Assembly: GCA_017523285.1 (NCBI GenBank)
Contig: JAFWWU010000080.1
Coordinates: 1 to 39,573, forward strand
Origin: Ruminococcus sp.
GTDB lineage: Bacteria; Bacillota; Clostridia; Oscillospirales; Ruminococcaceae
Reading direction: 5' to 3'
Length of the DNA stretch: 39,573 bases
The position numbers were made by a program, and so were the translations under genes. Every line of letters starts with the position of its first letter. Position 1 is the stretch's first letter. Shown here one piece after another: positions 24,807-33,006 of the stretch. The notes under the pieces are model-generated. The model made no database searches, had not been told where the DNA came from, and saw only the letters and a program-made list of their open reading frames with translations.

Positions 24807-24835
24807 TTGACATATATATATATTTATATTAAAAT
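24807..24835 (+). promoter_or_regulatory. Promoter of the small-protein/dockerin operon
   Basis: A perfect -35 TTGACA (24807-24812), a 17-bp spacer of alternating T and A, and -10 TAAAAT (24830-24835). Transcription would start about 15 nt before the start codon, close to the ribosome site. Confidence 0.65.
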
Positions 24836-24857
24836 ATCATTATGAGGGGTGGTGTTT

Positions 24858-25145
24858 ATGGCAGCTTATATTGATATTTATAAAAATTCGAAATACTGCG
24901 GATATACTGATATATCACAAATAGATGAATACCTGTCTGAATATGAACAAAATGCGGCTGAATTACTTAAGGAACTTGATTGGGATGAAGTTGTGCTTTA
25001 TGCAATTTACAGCTATTCTGAAGATAATTCTTTTATTTCAGCTGATTTTATGCAGTTGAGGTTATCTTACAGCAGATATCTTGAACTTGCGTCAAAAATA
25101 TCTGACAGGTGTCGGTTGTTTTTTAAATCAAATATGTTTATGTAA
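24858..25145 (+). CDS. Small acidic protein of unknown function
   Basis: 95 aa, not recognised. Rich in Tyr, Glu and Asp (IDEYLSEYEQNAAELLKELDWDEVV), mostly predicted helical and soluble, with no signal peptide. The ATG at 24858 is chosen because GAGGGG lies 8 nt upstream; a GTG three codons earlier falls within the Shine-Dalgarno region. It is 10 nt ahead of the dockerin gene and shares its promoter. Confidence 0.6.
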   Translation: MAAYIDIYKNSKYCGYTDISQIDEYLSEYEQNAAELLKELDWDEVVLYAIYSYSEDNSFISADFMQLRLSYSRYLELASKISDRCRLFFKSNMFM

Positions 25146-25155
25146 AGGAGATTAT

Positions 25156-26331
25156 ATGAAGCTTAATAAATTATTTTCGATTATTCTGGCGTGTGGTGTA
25201 ATTGTTTCATCAGCTTTTAATATGAGTGGGTACAGTTCGTTTAATGTTTATGCAGAAACAGAAAACACTACCGATACTTCAACATCTGAGCCTGATAATA
25301 CTGAACAGCCTGAAGATGAGAATAAATACAAATTAATAGTAGATAACTGCAAAAATATATATAATACAGTAACTGAATTTGAAATTTATGAGGGTGCTTT
25401 AAAATTATTGCTTAATTCTGAAAAGGGTTATCATATATCTGAAATTATAATTGATGGTATTCCACTTCCTAAAGAGGAGGTTTATGAAGCAGATGATATA
25501 GGATTAATTTATATACCATTTAATGAAGAAAAGGAAACGAAAATTGAAATTATTTTTTCTGAAAATAATGATTGTGAGATTACATTTTTAAATTATGAAG
25601 GTGAAAAAGTAAAATCAATGATTATTCCTTATGGTGAAGCGCTTGATTATTCTGCTGTTGATACTTCCGATACATCATCTTTTTATAAAGTTATAGATGC
25701 ATATACTCAGATTCGATTTTACGATTGGGATTGTAATCTTGAAAATGCAAGAGATGATATGAAAATTACTGCTTTATATCAGAAAGCAAGTATGGCTATC
25801 AAATCACTTCCTACTAAAACAAAGTATTCTTTTAAATCCGAAGATATAGACCTTACAGGATTATCTGTAATTCTTACAGTGGATACACAGCTTGCTGAGT
25901 TTGACGAAAAAGGAAATAGAAAGATAAAGACTGAAGAACTGGATGTTGCAGAAATATGCTACGCAAACTTTAAAACTGCCGGAGAAGCTTTCAAGGGTAA
26001 AGATGAAAGCGAAATAATTATTTATGCTCCGAAAAATGAAAAACCGTTGGCTTCGTATAAGGCAACATTTTCAACTCCGTTTATTTTAGGCGACGTTGAT
26101 GAAAATGGAAGTGTTGATTCTTCTGACGCTTCAAATGTGCTTGCATATTACGCAGCAATAGCTACTGCAAATACTTCTGTTGTTATGACAGATGTTCAAA
26201 AAAGCAAGGCAGACGTTGACAAGAATAAATTGATAAATGCTGCTGATGCTTCATATGTTCTGAGTTATTATGCTCTTACATCAGTCGGAGCTGAACCAAC
26301 TTGGGATGATGTTATTAATACTAAAAAGTGA
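25156..26331 (+). CDS. Secreted protein with Ig-like domain and C-terminal type I dockerin
   Basis: 391 aa. Signal peptide at 1-35 (LFSIILACGVIVSSAF), an acidic Thr/Ser/Glu linker, a middle region of about 60-220 that I do not recognise, then an Ig-like Big_3-type segment at about 221-305 (LPTKTKYSFKSEDIDLTGLSV). The dockerin is at about 312-380, with two repeats, DVDENGSVDSSDASNVLAYY and DVDKNKLINAADASYVLSYY. No catalytic domain is evident. It is probably a scaffoldin-attached non-catalytic module. AAGGAG precedes the ATG at 25156. The frame extends upstream into the previous gene but lacks a ribosome site there. Confidence 0.82.
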   Translation: MKLNKLFSIILACGVIVSSAFNMSGYSSFNVYAETENTTDTSTSEPDNTEQPEDENKYKLIVDNCKNIYNTVTEFEIYEGALKLLLNSEKGYHISEIIIDGIPLPKEEVYEADDIGLIYIPFNEEKETKIEIIFSENNDCEITFLNYEGEKVKSMIIPYGEALDYSAVDTSDTSSFYKVIDAYTQIRFYDWDCNLENARDDMKITALYQKASMAIKSLPTKTKYSFKSEDIDLTGLSVILTVDTQLAEFDEKGNRKIKTEELDVAEICYANFKTAGEAFKGKDESEIIIYAPKNEKPLASYKATFSTPFILGDVDENGSVDSSDASNVLAYYAAIATANTSVVMTDVQKSKADVDKNKLINAADASYVLSYYALTSVGAEPTWDDVINTKK

Positions 26332-26342
26332 AAATAACGCTG

Positions 26343-26380
26343 AATGGCTGCCGTTTTAATATTTCGGCAGCCATTTTTAA
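26343..26380 (+). terminator. Terminator after the dockerin gene
   Basis: An 11-bp perfect stem AATGGCTGCCG/CGGCAGCCATT (26343-26353, 26365-26375) followed by TTTAA. Strong and GC-rich, it separates the dockerin gene from the sigma factor gene. Confidence 0.8.
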
Positions 26381-26493
26381 AAAAATATAAAGTTTTTAAA
26401 AATTTTTCGTCTTTTTTGCTTTTTAAAATCACTATTATATAGAAGCTGTTATAACTGTCTTTTAATAATTTGCAAAGGAAGTGATAAAAAATT

Positions 26494-27060
26494 ATGGATG
26501 TTGGGGAAATATCTGCTGGCAGAAAGCAATTTTCCGAAGTATCTGAAAAGGTTAATGTAAATAATCTCATTATCAGGTGTCGAACTGATAAAAACAGTCT
26601 TGAGATTCTTTATAATTTATTTAAGAAAGGCGTATTTGCAATAGCATTAAGTATTGTAAATGATTATCAGCTTGCTGAGGACTGTGTCGCGGAAACGTTT
26701 ATACGTCTTACTCAAGTAAAAAGATTTTCAGAGAAAAGCGGCGACGGAAAAGGCTTTATTTATAAAATAGCCAGAAATGTTGCATTGGAACAATACCGTA
26801 AATTTCAGAAAAGCTCTGTTAATATGGTAATTCAGAGCTATGGAGAAGCCGACGATAAGATTGATGATTGTATTTTCATTAATCAGCTTATGAAGCATCT
26901 CAACGACAAGCAAAAACAGGTTGTCATTATGCATTGCTACAATGAACTTACCTTTAAGGAGATTGCAAAAATTATTAAATCTCCTGAAACTACTGTCAAA
27001 TCGAGATATAAAAAGGCACTTCAGATATTAAAAAAGAAAGCAGGTGTTAAAATTGATTGA
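26494..27060 (+). CDS. ECF-type RNA polymerase sigma factor
   Basis: 188 aa. Region 2 (about 25-95) includes AEDCVAETFIRL and GFIYKIARNVALEQYR. Region 4 (about 130-183) is LNDKQKQVVIMHCYNELTFKEIAKIIK followed by a helix-turn-helix recognition helix, shortened here as LNDKQKQVVIMHC and TVKSRYKKALQIL. Such factors direct polymerase to stress or surface-sensing regulons and are held by a membrane anti-sigma. The following gene overlaps by 8 nt and encodes a membrane protein, the usual arrangement. The ribosome site AAAGGAAG is rather far from the ATG. I cannot identify the ECF group. Confidence 0.85.
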   Translation: MDVGEISAGRKQFSEVSEKVNVNNLIIRCRTDKNSLEILYNLFKKGVFAIALSIVNDYQLAEDCVAETFIRLTQVKRFSEKSGDGKGFIYKIARNVALEQYRKFQKSSVNMVIQSYGEADDKIDDCIFINQLMKHLNDKQKQVVIMHCYNELTFKEIAKIIKSPETTVKSRYKKALQILKKKAGVKID

Positions 27061-28420
27061 ATTTGAAAAACAATTACGAGAAAAGCTCGACAGGCTTTCC
27101 GATTCTGTTGATTGTTTTGATAAAATTGCTGAAAAAGCATATTCCGAATCGGATAATGCGGATTTCTATGAAGATGATTTTTCGGTATCAGGTGTTGAAA
27201 ATGTAACATATACATCAAAAAAACGTTTCAGATTTGCTTATGTAATAGCTGTTATGCTTGTTATATCTGTTATTGTATGCATTCCTACTTTAAAACTGAC
27301 CAATTTGTTTGGTTCTGATACAAAATCGTATAAAGAGCGTTATAATGAATTACTTGAAGAGCTGGAATATGAGCTCAATGAATATACCTACATATATAAT
27401 GATTATAATATGGAGGATTTTAATCATCTATCATTATTTATTAATCCATTATATAATTATCAGTACGATATTGATAATACAGATAATCGATATGTGCGAG
27501 TTTATACAAAGCTTTTGACAAATGATGTAATTAAAACAACTGATCTTGGTTTATATAACAGGTTTTACAGGACAAATCAGATTTATCTTGTTGAATATGA
27601 GGATTATTATGATGAAAATAATATAATAAGTATTATTGATTCAGATGCTAAATTTAATCATGATGATATAGAAGAATGTATGAATCAGAATATTCATGAA
27701 TTTGATTTATATATAAATGAAGTTAATCATGATTTTCTTGATATCATAAATATGAATTTTTTATCTGATGATAAAGATACAATATCCCTTATGTTCAAGG
27801 AAAACACAGTAACAGCTTCTTCATTTGTCTATAAATCCTTTTATAAGCTTAATGGAAAGATATATCCTATGCTTACAGATACATTATTATTGAATCTGAG
27901 TAATAATTACAGCTATAGCTATGAGATAAGATGTTCATATATAGAGAATGATGGGAAAATTTGTGATTTTGATACATCATGGCTGGTAAATCAATGGAAT
28001 AAGATAGGTTGTAAGTATAATAACAGAGTAAGTAAGCTTAAAGAAAACGATAATTTTATTAAGTTCAGCGAAAAAGGTATGAATTTAAAATCAGACGGAT
28101 ATATATGCGAATATCTGCCTACTACTCTTGCAAAAAATACATTCTATTATCTAAAAAATGATGAAGAAATTGCAAGTGAATATGTTATACCTTATTTTGC
28201 ATGTCAATTCAGTGCCTATGGCTTTGAAAGCGATAGCTTTTCCGGATTAATAAAATCAAGCATGTCGGAGGATATGGTTTCATCACAAATAGAAGTGAAG
28301 TATCTTTTGATTTTAAAACATTCAAATGAAATATTTATATTTAATCTTGAAAACCAAGCATTTATTATGAATGATATTATTAATGATGATTCTGAGAAAT
28401 CCGAAGTTATTTCAGATTAA
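27053..28420 (+). CDS. Single-pass membrane protein, probable anti-sigma factor
   Basis: 455 aa from the TTG at 27053. A cytoplasmic N-terminal segment of about 60 residues is followed by one membrane helix (about 63-83: FAYVIAVMLVISVIVCIPTL), then a large external region of about 370 residues rich in Tyr, Asn and Asp. No known domain is recognised, and no zinc-finger (HxxxCxxC) anti-sigma motif is present. The function is inferred only from overlap with the sigma gene and topology. The TTG is preferred because AGGTG lies about 7 nt before it; a GTG at 27044 is the alternative. A terminator follows. Confidence 0.6.
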   Translation: MIEFEKQLREKLDRLSDSVDCFDKIAEKAYSESDNADFYEDDFSVSGVENVTYTSKKRFRFAYVIAVMLVISVIVCIPTLKLTNLFGSDTKSYKERYNELLEELEYELNEYTYIYNDYNMEDFNHLSLFINPLYNYQYDIDNTDNRYVRVYTKLLTNDVIKTTDLGLYNRFYRTNQIYLVEYEDYYDENNIISIIDSDAKFNHDDIEECMNQNIHEFDLYINEVNHDFLDIINMNFLSDDKDTISLMFKENTVTASSFVYKSFYKLNGKIYPMLTDTLLLNLSNNYSYSYEIRCSYIENDGKICDFDTSWLVNQWNKIGCKYNNRVSKLKENDNFIKFSEKGMNLKSDGYICEYLPTTLAKNTFYYLKNDEEIASEYVIPYFACQFSAYGFESDSFSGLIKSSMSEDMVSSQIEVKYLLILKHSNEIFIFNLENQAFIMNDIINDDSEKSEVISD

Positions 28421-28462
28421 AACATAAAATAGAACAAAAGCAAGATATATAATAAATTGACG

Positions 28463-28504
28463 AATAATGTCGTCTGAATCAAATCAGGCGACATTATTTT
28501 TTTT
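28463..28504 (+). terminator. Terminator after the sigma/anti-sigma pair
   Basis: A 15-bp stem (28463-28477, 28484-28498) with a single G-T pair, followed by TTTTTT. Very strong. Confidence 0.85.
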
Positions 28505-28512
28505 GAGCTGTA

Positions 28513-28541
28513 TTGACGAAATCTGAATTAAGTGGTATTAT
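28513..28541 (+). promoter_or_regulatory. Promoter of the asparagine-synthetase-like gene
   Basis: -35 TTGACG (28513-28518), a 17-bp spacer and -10 TATTAT (28536-28541), giving a leader of about 45 nt. Confidence 0.6.
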
Positions 28542-28591
28542 TAAATATATAATAGGAATATAATTATTAAAAATATATGGTGAGGTGTAAT

Positions 28592-30130
28592 ATGATAATT
28601 GTTAAAGAATACAGAGGTCATATCAGAAACTGGGAAGAGCTTTGCGAAAAGCTCGATATTTCAACAACTCTTACAAGGGAAGAACGTGAAAACGAAATAC
28701 TTGTAAAAGGCTATGCAAAATGGGGGTATGATATCGGCAACTATATGCATGGTATGTTTGCTTTTGCTCTTTTTGATGAAGAAAAACAAGAGTTATTCTG
28801 CCTCAGAGATCATTTCGGTACAAAGCCTTTCTACTATTATGAAACAGCAGACGGAAAACTCTTATATGGAACATTTATCCGTGATATTATAAATCAGGAA
28901 GGCTTTGTTAAAGAGCTTAATCCTGATATGCTTCAGATTTATATGAGCCTTACTTATGTGGGCGGCGAAGATACATTCTTCAAAGGCTTGAAGAAGCTTA
29001 TGCCGGGATATTATCTTATCAATAAAGACGGCAAGACAACTATAACACGTTATTGGAAGCCTGAATTTAAGCCTGATAACTCAAAATCGCTCGACGAGTG
29101 GGCTGATGAAATTCATTCAACAGTCGCACAGATGATGTCAGAAGTTAAAACAGCAGATGAAACAGCTGAATCGTTCTTATCAGGCGGTGTTGATTCATCA
29201 TATGTTCTTGCTATGTCTGATGTTAAACATACAAATTCATGCGGATATGATGATGAACGTTTTGATGAGTCTTTTCTTGCTAAGAAAACAGCTGATATAC
29301 TTGGACGTGAGAATACAAAATGTCTTGTAACTCCGGAAGATTATTTTGATATTGTTCCTTATGTAATGTATAATATGGAACAGCCGCTTGGTGATGCTTC
29401 TGCTATCGCATTTGCTATTGCGTGCAGAGAAACAGCAAAAAACACAAAGCTTTGCTATTCAGGTGAAGGTGCGGATGAATTCTTCGGCGGTTATAATATG
29501 TATCGCAATGCTGAGCGTTATGGCGATAATCTTAAAACCTTCTATGTCGGAAACACAAATATTATGAAAGAGGATGAGAAAAAGAAAATCCTTAAATACT
29601 ATAATGAAGATGTGCTTCCTATTAACATTGTTAAGAATACCTATAAGGAAATTGAAGGATATGACCCTCTTACAAAAATGCAGAATATAGATATTCAGGT
29701 TTGGCTTGAGGGCGACATTTACTTTAATGTTGATAAAATGGGTGCAGCCTTTGACCTTGAAATCCGTATGCCTCTTACTGACAGACGAGTATTCGATATT
29801 GCTTCAAGAATGCCATCAGAATTTAAGGTGAATGAGGAACAGAATAAGGTTGCTTTCAGAACAGCCGCTTCAAAGGTTCTTCCTGAGGATATAGCATTCC
29901 GTAAAAAGCTTGGATTTATTGTTCCTATTCGTATATGGCTTGCTGACAGCAAATACAATGCTGATGTAAGACGTCTGCTAAATAGCGATATTGCAGATAA
30001 GTTCTTTAATTTAAATGAAATTAATGCTATTTTTGAAGATTATATTTCAGGTAATTCAGATAACTGGAGAAAAATCTGGACTATTTACACATTCCTTGTA
30101 TGGTATGAAGAATACTTCGTTAAAAGATGA
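28592..30130 (+). CDS. Asparagine-synthetase-like protein lacking the N-terminal glutaminase catalytic region
   Basis: 512 aa. The synthetase half is intact: PPi-loop SGGVDSS (about 197-203), SGEGADEFFGGY, and DLEIRMPLTDRRV, so an Asp- or carboxylate-activating, AMP-forming step is expected. The N-terminal Ntn glutaminase domain is cut: the protein begins near the position of NGEIYN in AsnB (here EYRGHIRN), so the catalytic Cys2, the RLSI region and the NGE motif are missing, while GMFAFALFD and LRDHFGTKPFYY remain. No missing 5' part exists upstream, where a terminator and promoter stand. It may use free ammonia instead of glutamine, or make another amide. The ATG at 28592 follows GTGAGGTG. 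Confidence 0.82.
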   Translation: MIIVKEYRGHIRNWEELCEKLDISTTLTREERENEILVKGYAKWGYDIGNYMHGMFAFALFDEEKQELFCLRDHFGTKPFYYYETADGKLLYGTFIRDIINQEGFVKELNPDMLQIYMSLTYVGGEDTFFKGLKKLMPGYYLINKDGKTTITRYWKPEFKPDNSKSLDEWADEIHSTVAQMMSEVKTADETAESFLSGGVDSSYVLAMSDVKHTNSCGYDDERFDESFLAKKTADILGRENTKCLVTPEDYFDIVPYVMYNMEQPLGDASAIAFAIACRETAKNTKLCYSGEGADEFFGGYNMYRNAERYGDNLKTFYVGNTNIMKEDEKKKILKYYNEDVLPINIVKNTYKEIEGYDPLTKMQNIDIQVWLEGDIYFNVDKMGAAFDLEIRMPLTDRRVFDIASRMPSEFKVNEEQNKVAFRTAASKVLPEDIAFRKKLGFIVPIRIWLADSKYNADVRRLLNSDIADKFFNLNEINAIFEDYISGNSDNWRKIWTIYTFLVWYEEYFVKR

Positions 30131-30142
30131 TTATAAAATTGA

Positions 30143-30175
30143 AACGCCGACTGATTCAGTCGGCGTTATTTTGTA
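30143..30175. terminator. Bidirectional terminator between the asparagine-synthetase-like gene and ldhA
   Basis: A 10-bp stem AACGCCGACT/AGTCGGCGTT (30143-30152, 30158-30167), followed by ATTTTG on the plus strand. It lies between converging genes. Confidence 0.75.
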
Positions 30176-30176
30176 T

Positions 30177-31163
30177 TTATTTTTCATTGTAGTGTATTTC
30201 ATTTTCTGAATTTATGCCATTGAAAAAATCATCAAGATTTTTTAAGGTTATTTCAGCAATATTTTTTAATGCTTCATCAGTAAGAAATGCCTGATGTGAT
30301 GTTATTATTACATTTGGCAACGAAACAAGTCTGGCGAGTATGTCATCATCAATAATTTCACTTGAGAAATCCTCAAAGAAAAGTTCGGTTTCTTCTTCGT
30401 AAACATCAAGTCCTGCACCTGCAACTTTTTGTGTTTTCAGTGCGTTCAGAAGTGCTTCGCTTTCTATAAGACCTCCTCGTGAGGTATTGATTATATAAAC
30501 GCCGTCTTTCATCATACTGAATGCTTCTGCATTTAGCATATATTCTGTACTTTTTATCAATGGGCAATGTAGTGAAATTACGTCGCTTTCCTTGTATAGA
30601 GTGTCAAGGTCGACATAAGTGAAATCAGGATTATCGATTTTATTTGGGTCATAGGCAATTACATTCATTCCGAAGCCTTTGCATATCTTTATAAAAATTT
30701 GTCCGATTTTTCCTGTGCCTATTACTCCGACAGTTTTACCGTTAAGGTCAAAGCCTGTAAGTCCGTTCAATGAGAAATTAAAATCTCTTGTTCTGTTATA
30801 TGCTTTATGAATCTTTCTGTTCAAAGAAAGAAAAAGAGCCATAGAATGTTCTGCAACAGCATAGGGCGAATATACTGGAACTCGCATTATCGTTATTTTA
30901 TCATGTGCAGCTTTCATATTCACATTATTATAGCCTGAACATCTAAGAGCTATAACTTTTACTCCGAATTCATAAAGCTGATTTATAGTTTTACTGTTTA
31001 ATGTATCATTGACAAATGCAATAACTCCGTCATACCCTTTAGCGAGGCGCGTTGTTAAATAGGTAAGTTTTTCGCTGTAATAATCAATTTCGTATTCTGT
31101 ATTAAGCTTATCAAACCATTCCAAATCGTATGGTTTCATATCAAAAAATGCAATTTTTTTCAT
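30177..31163 (-). CDS. ldhA: D-lactate dehydrogenase (2-hydroxyacid dehydrogenase family)
   Basis: 328 aa. Reduces pyruvate to D-lactate with NADH, an electron sink in fermentation. The NAD fold contains GVIGTGKIGQ (about 147-156). The catalytic set is Arg229 (NTSRGG), Glu256 or Glu257 (GLDVYEEE) and His290 (TSHQAF). The length and the YAVAEHSMALFLSLNRKIH segment resemble LdhA-type enzymes rather than VanH or PdxB, but a different 2-hydroxyacid substrate is possible. The Shine-Dalgarno AAGGAG is folded into a hairpin with the upstream leader (next entry). Confidence 0.86.
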   Translation of the reverse strand: MKKIAFFDMKPYDLEWFDKLNTEYEIDYYSEKLTYLTTRLAKGYDGVIAFVNDTLNSKTINQLYEFGVKVIALRCSGYNNVNMKAAHDKITIMRVPVYSPYAVAEHSMALFLSLNRKIHKAYNRTRDFNFSLNGLTGFDLNGKTVGVIGTGKIGQIFIKICKGFGMNVIAYDPNKIDNPDFTYVDLDTLYKESDVISLHCPLIKSTEYMLNAEAFSMMKDGVYIINTSRGGLIESEALLNALKTQKVAGAGLDVYEEETELFFEDFSSEIIDDDILARLVSLPNVIITSHQAFLTDEALKNIAEITLKNLDDFFNGINSENEIHYNEK

Positions 31164-31213
31164 AATCTGCTCCTTACATCATTTTGATTATTGTATGTAA
31201 AATAGAGCAGATA
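31164..31213 (-). promoter_or_regulatory. Hairpin burying the ldhA ribosome binding site
   Basis: On the minus strand, ATCTGCTC (from 31205-31212) can pair with GAGCAGAT (from 31165-31172). Inside it, TTACAT (31195-31200) can pair with ATGTAA (31174-31179). The AAGGAG of ldhA (31170-31175) spans the two stems. No T-run follows, so it is not a terminator. This suggests translational control, or control by a factor that opens the stem. Confidence 0.5.
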
Positions 31214-31224
31214 ATACGATTAAA

Positions 31225-31488
31225 TTATGATTTATCAGACCATATTTTATATTTTTCTTCAAGCCATTTGATTAATTCCTCAAAGCCTTGTTCAGTAAAT
31301 TCAAATTCCTGTTCATTTTCAATTTCAGCTTTTGCAGAGCATAATCTCCCCTGCCATGTAAGGCATTTAAGTTGCTCTCCGTTTTCTATTTTATATGTAA
31401 AATTACCTTTGCTTCCTGAATAATTATTACCGCTTTTAAAATAATAAAATCTGGGAATATCAAAGATTTCAGATGCACTTGTTCCCAT
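31225..31488 (-). CDS. Small conserved protein, unknown function
   Basis: 87 aa, no signal peptide or membrane segment. It reads as a beta-rich front (FYYFKSGNNYSGSKGNFTYKI, shortened: YSGSKGNFTYKI) with KCLTWQGRLC, then a helical end (TEQGFEELIKWLEEKY). I have an impression of small Firmicute proteins sharing the NFTYKI...W-x-G...E-E-G-F pattern but cannot name a function. The start at 31488 is preferred because GGAGGAACAAA precedes that ATG. It overlaps the upstream HAD gene by 20 bp, so translation is coupled. Confidence 0.62.
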   Translation of the reverse strand: MGTSASEIFDIPRFYYFKSGNNYSGSKGNFTYKIENGEQLKCLTWQGRLCSAKAEIENEQEFEFTEQGFEELIKWLEEKYKIWSDKS

Positions 31489-32137
31489 TTTGTTCCTCCA
31501 ATACATTTATAACTTTATCAAGACTTTCAGCGTCACATAATACCATTTTGTTTACTGTTTCATCTGCGGGAGATAAATCAGGTACCATTATTATCTTACA
31601 TCCTGCATTATAAGCTGATTTTATTCCATTAGGTGAATCTTCGAGCGCCAGACATTCATCGGCTGTCAGGTTAAGTTTTTCAACAGCTTTTATGTATATA
31701 TCCGGATCGGGTTTGCCGTTTTTTATCATATCACCGCATATTATTTCATCAAAATAATCGAATACTTTTGCTTTTTTAAGATAAATTGTCGCTCTTTCTA
31801 AGTCTGTTGCAGTTGCGACAGCAATTTTGTAATTATGTTCTTTAAGATAATCAAGAAGCTTAAAAAGTCCTTTTTTTATTTCAAAACCATTTTTATCAAT
31901 ATAATCATTCATTAATGATATACGTCTTGCTCGTATAGATTCAAAATCAAAATTATCACCGAATATTGATTTAAGATGTGGGATAGCATATTTTCGAGAA
32001 AGGCTTCGTATTCCGAGTACATGTTCTTGCTTCATATCAAATCCGTGTTCATTGGCTGCCTGACACCAGAATTTAACAAGGAGCTTTTCTGTATCAAACA
32101 TACGACCATCCATATCAAAGATAATCCCTTTTATCAT
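31469..32137 (-). CDS. HAD-superfamily hydrolase, beta-phosphoglucomutase-like
   Basis: 222 aa, cytoplasmic. HAD motifs: I, FDMDGRMFDTE (Asp9 and Asp11), with Arg where Thr or Val is common; II, VATATD; III, GKPDPDIY (Lys); IV, ALEDSPNGIKSA. A helical cap lies between motifs I and II. It is in the phosphatase/beta-phosphoglucomutase group, and the substrate (sugar phosphate, 5'-nucleotide or other) cannot be set. GGAG is about 12 nt upstream of the ATG. A promoter lies upstream, and the downstream small gene overlaps it. Confidence 0.83.
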   Translation of the reverse strand: MIKGIIFDMDGRMFDTEKLLVKFWCQAANEHGFDMKQEHVLGIRSLSRKYAIPHLKSIFGDNFDFESIRARRISLMNDYIDKNGFEIKKGLFKLLDYLKEHNYKIAVATATDLERATIYLKKAKVFDYFDEIICGDMIKNGKPDPDIYIKAVEKLNLTADECLALEDSPNGIKSAYNAGCKIIMVPDLSPADETVNKMVLCDAESLDKVINVLEEQNGNKCI

Positions 32138-32175
32138 AATATTTTATTCTCCGATTCAAGTATAGTATATTTATT

Positions 32176-32204
32176 ATACTACATCATTATAAATCTATTG
32201 TCAA
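32176..32204 (-). promoter_or_regulatory. Promoter of the HAD hydrolase operon
   Basis: On the minus strand, a perfect -35 TTGACA (32199-32204), a 17-bp spacer and -10 TAGTAT (32176-32181). A TATAAT three bases further on gives a 20-bp spacing and is less likely. Confidence 0.5.
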
Positions 32205-32266
32205 GATTTAAAACAGATATTTTTTGTTTATTTTGCAAAATAAATTGTAAATTTTCATCTTTTCTA

Positions 32267-32295
32267 TTTACCTTTTGTCGAAAATATGGTACAAT
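32267..32295 (+). promoter_or_regulatory. Promoter of the phosphoesterase-permease pair
   Basis: Extended -10 TGGTACAAT (-10 TACAAT at 32290-32295) with a weak -35 TTTACC (32267-32272) at 17 bp. It lies just upstream of the ribosome site at 32319. Confidence 0.45.
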
Positions 32296-32331
32296 AATTA
32301 TAAGAAATATTATTTGTTGGAGGTTTTTAGC

Positions 32332-32997
32332 TTGATTTATGTTACAGGTGATATGCATGGCGATATCACGCGTTTTAAAGACCCTGAAATTAAAAAAATA
32401 AAAAAAGGTGATACACTTATAGTACGCGGTGATTTCGGTTTTATTTGGGATAATTCCAAAAAAGAAAAATCAATACTGAAAAAACTTGCGGAAAAGGATT
32501 TTACAATTGCTTTTATTGATGGTTGTCATGAAAATTTTGACCTCCTTGAGCGATATGATGTAGTTGAATGGAATGGCGGAAAAGCTCATATAATTGAACA
32601 TAATATTATACATCTTATGCGTGGACAGGTATATAATATAGAGGATAAAAATATTTTCACATTCGGCGGCGGTCACAGTCAGGATTTTGAGTACAGACGT
32701 GACAGTTCAAACTGGTGGGAGCAGGAACAGCCAACTCACACAGAAATTCTTGAAGCAATTGAAAATTTGGAGAAATATTCGAATAGTGTTGATTACATAA
32801 TTACTCATGAGCCGCCCGCTTCCTTAAAGGATTGCCTTGGAGTTGATGTTTTTCAGCGTCTTGAAGTGCATACATTTTTTGAAGATATCATTAAAGTATG
32901 TTATTATCAGAAATGGTTTTTCGGAAAATGTCATATCGACAAACATATACCTATTAAATTCTATGCTGTATTCGATCAGGTCTATCAGTTGAAGTAG
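32332..32997 (+). CDS. Metallophosphoesterase (calcineurin-like)
   Basis: 221 aa. Metal-binding motifs occur in the expected order: GDMHGD (D-x-H), RGDFGF, GCHEN (the GNHD/E motif with Cys in place of Asn), a GGGHS region and THEPP. These enzymes use two metal ions to hydrolyse phosphodiesters or monoesters; the substrate is unknown. The TTG start at 32332 has GGAGG 8 nt upstream, and the MIYVTGDMHGD that follows is where such proteins begin. The ORF can be extended upstream, but only through promoter DNA. The permease gene follows after 9 nt. Confidence 0.8.
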   Translation: MIYVTGDMHGDITRFKDPEIKKIKKGDTLIVRGDFGFIWDNSKKEKSILKKLAEKDFTIAFIDGCHENFDLLERYDVVEWNGGKAHIIEHNIIHLMRGQVYNIEDKNIFTFGGGHSQDFEYRRDSSNWWEQEQPTHTEILEAIENLEKYSNSVDYIITHEPPASLKDCLGVDVFQRLEVHTFFEDIIKVCYYQKWFFGKCHIDKHIPIKFYAVFDQVYQLK

Positions 32998-33006
32998 GTG
33001 ATGTTA

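Noticed and set aside
28421-28591. Lost 5' half of the asparagine synthetase gene (frameshift or split gene)
   Set aside because: This stretch contains a strong terminator, a promoter and a ribosome site, and no frame encodes an MCGI-type start.
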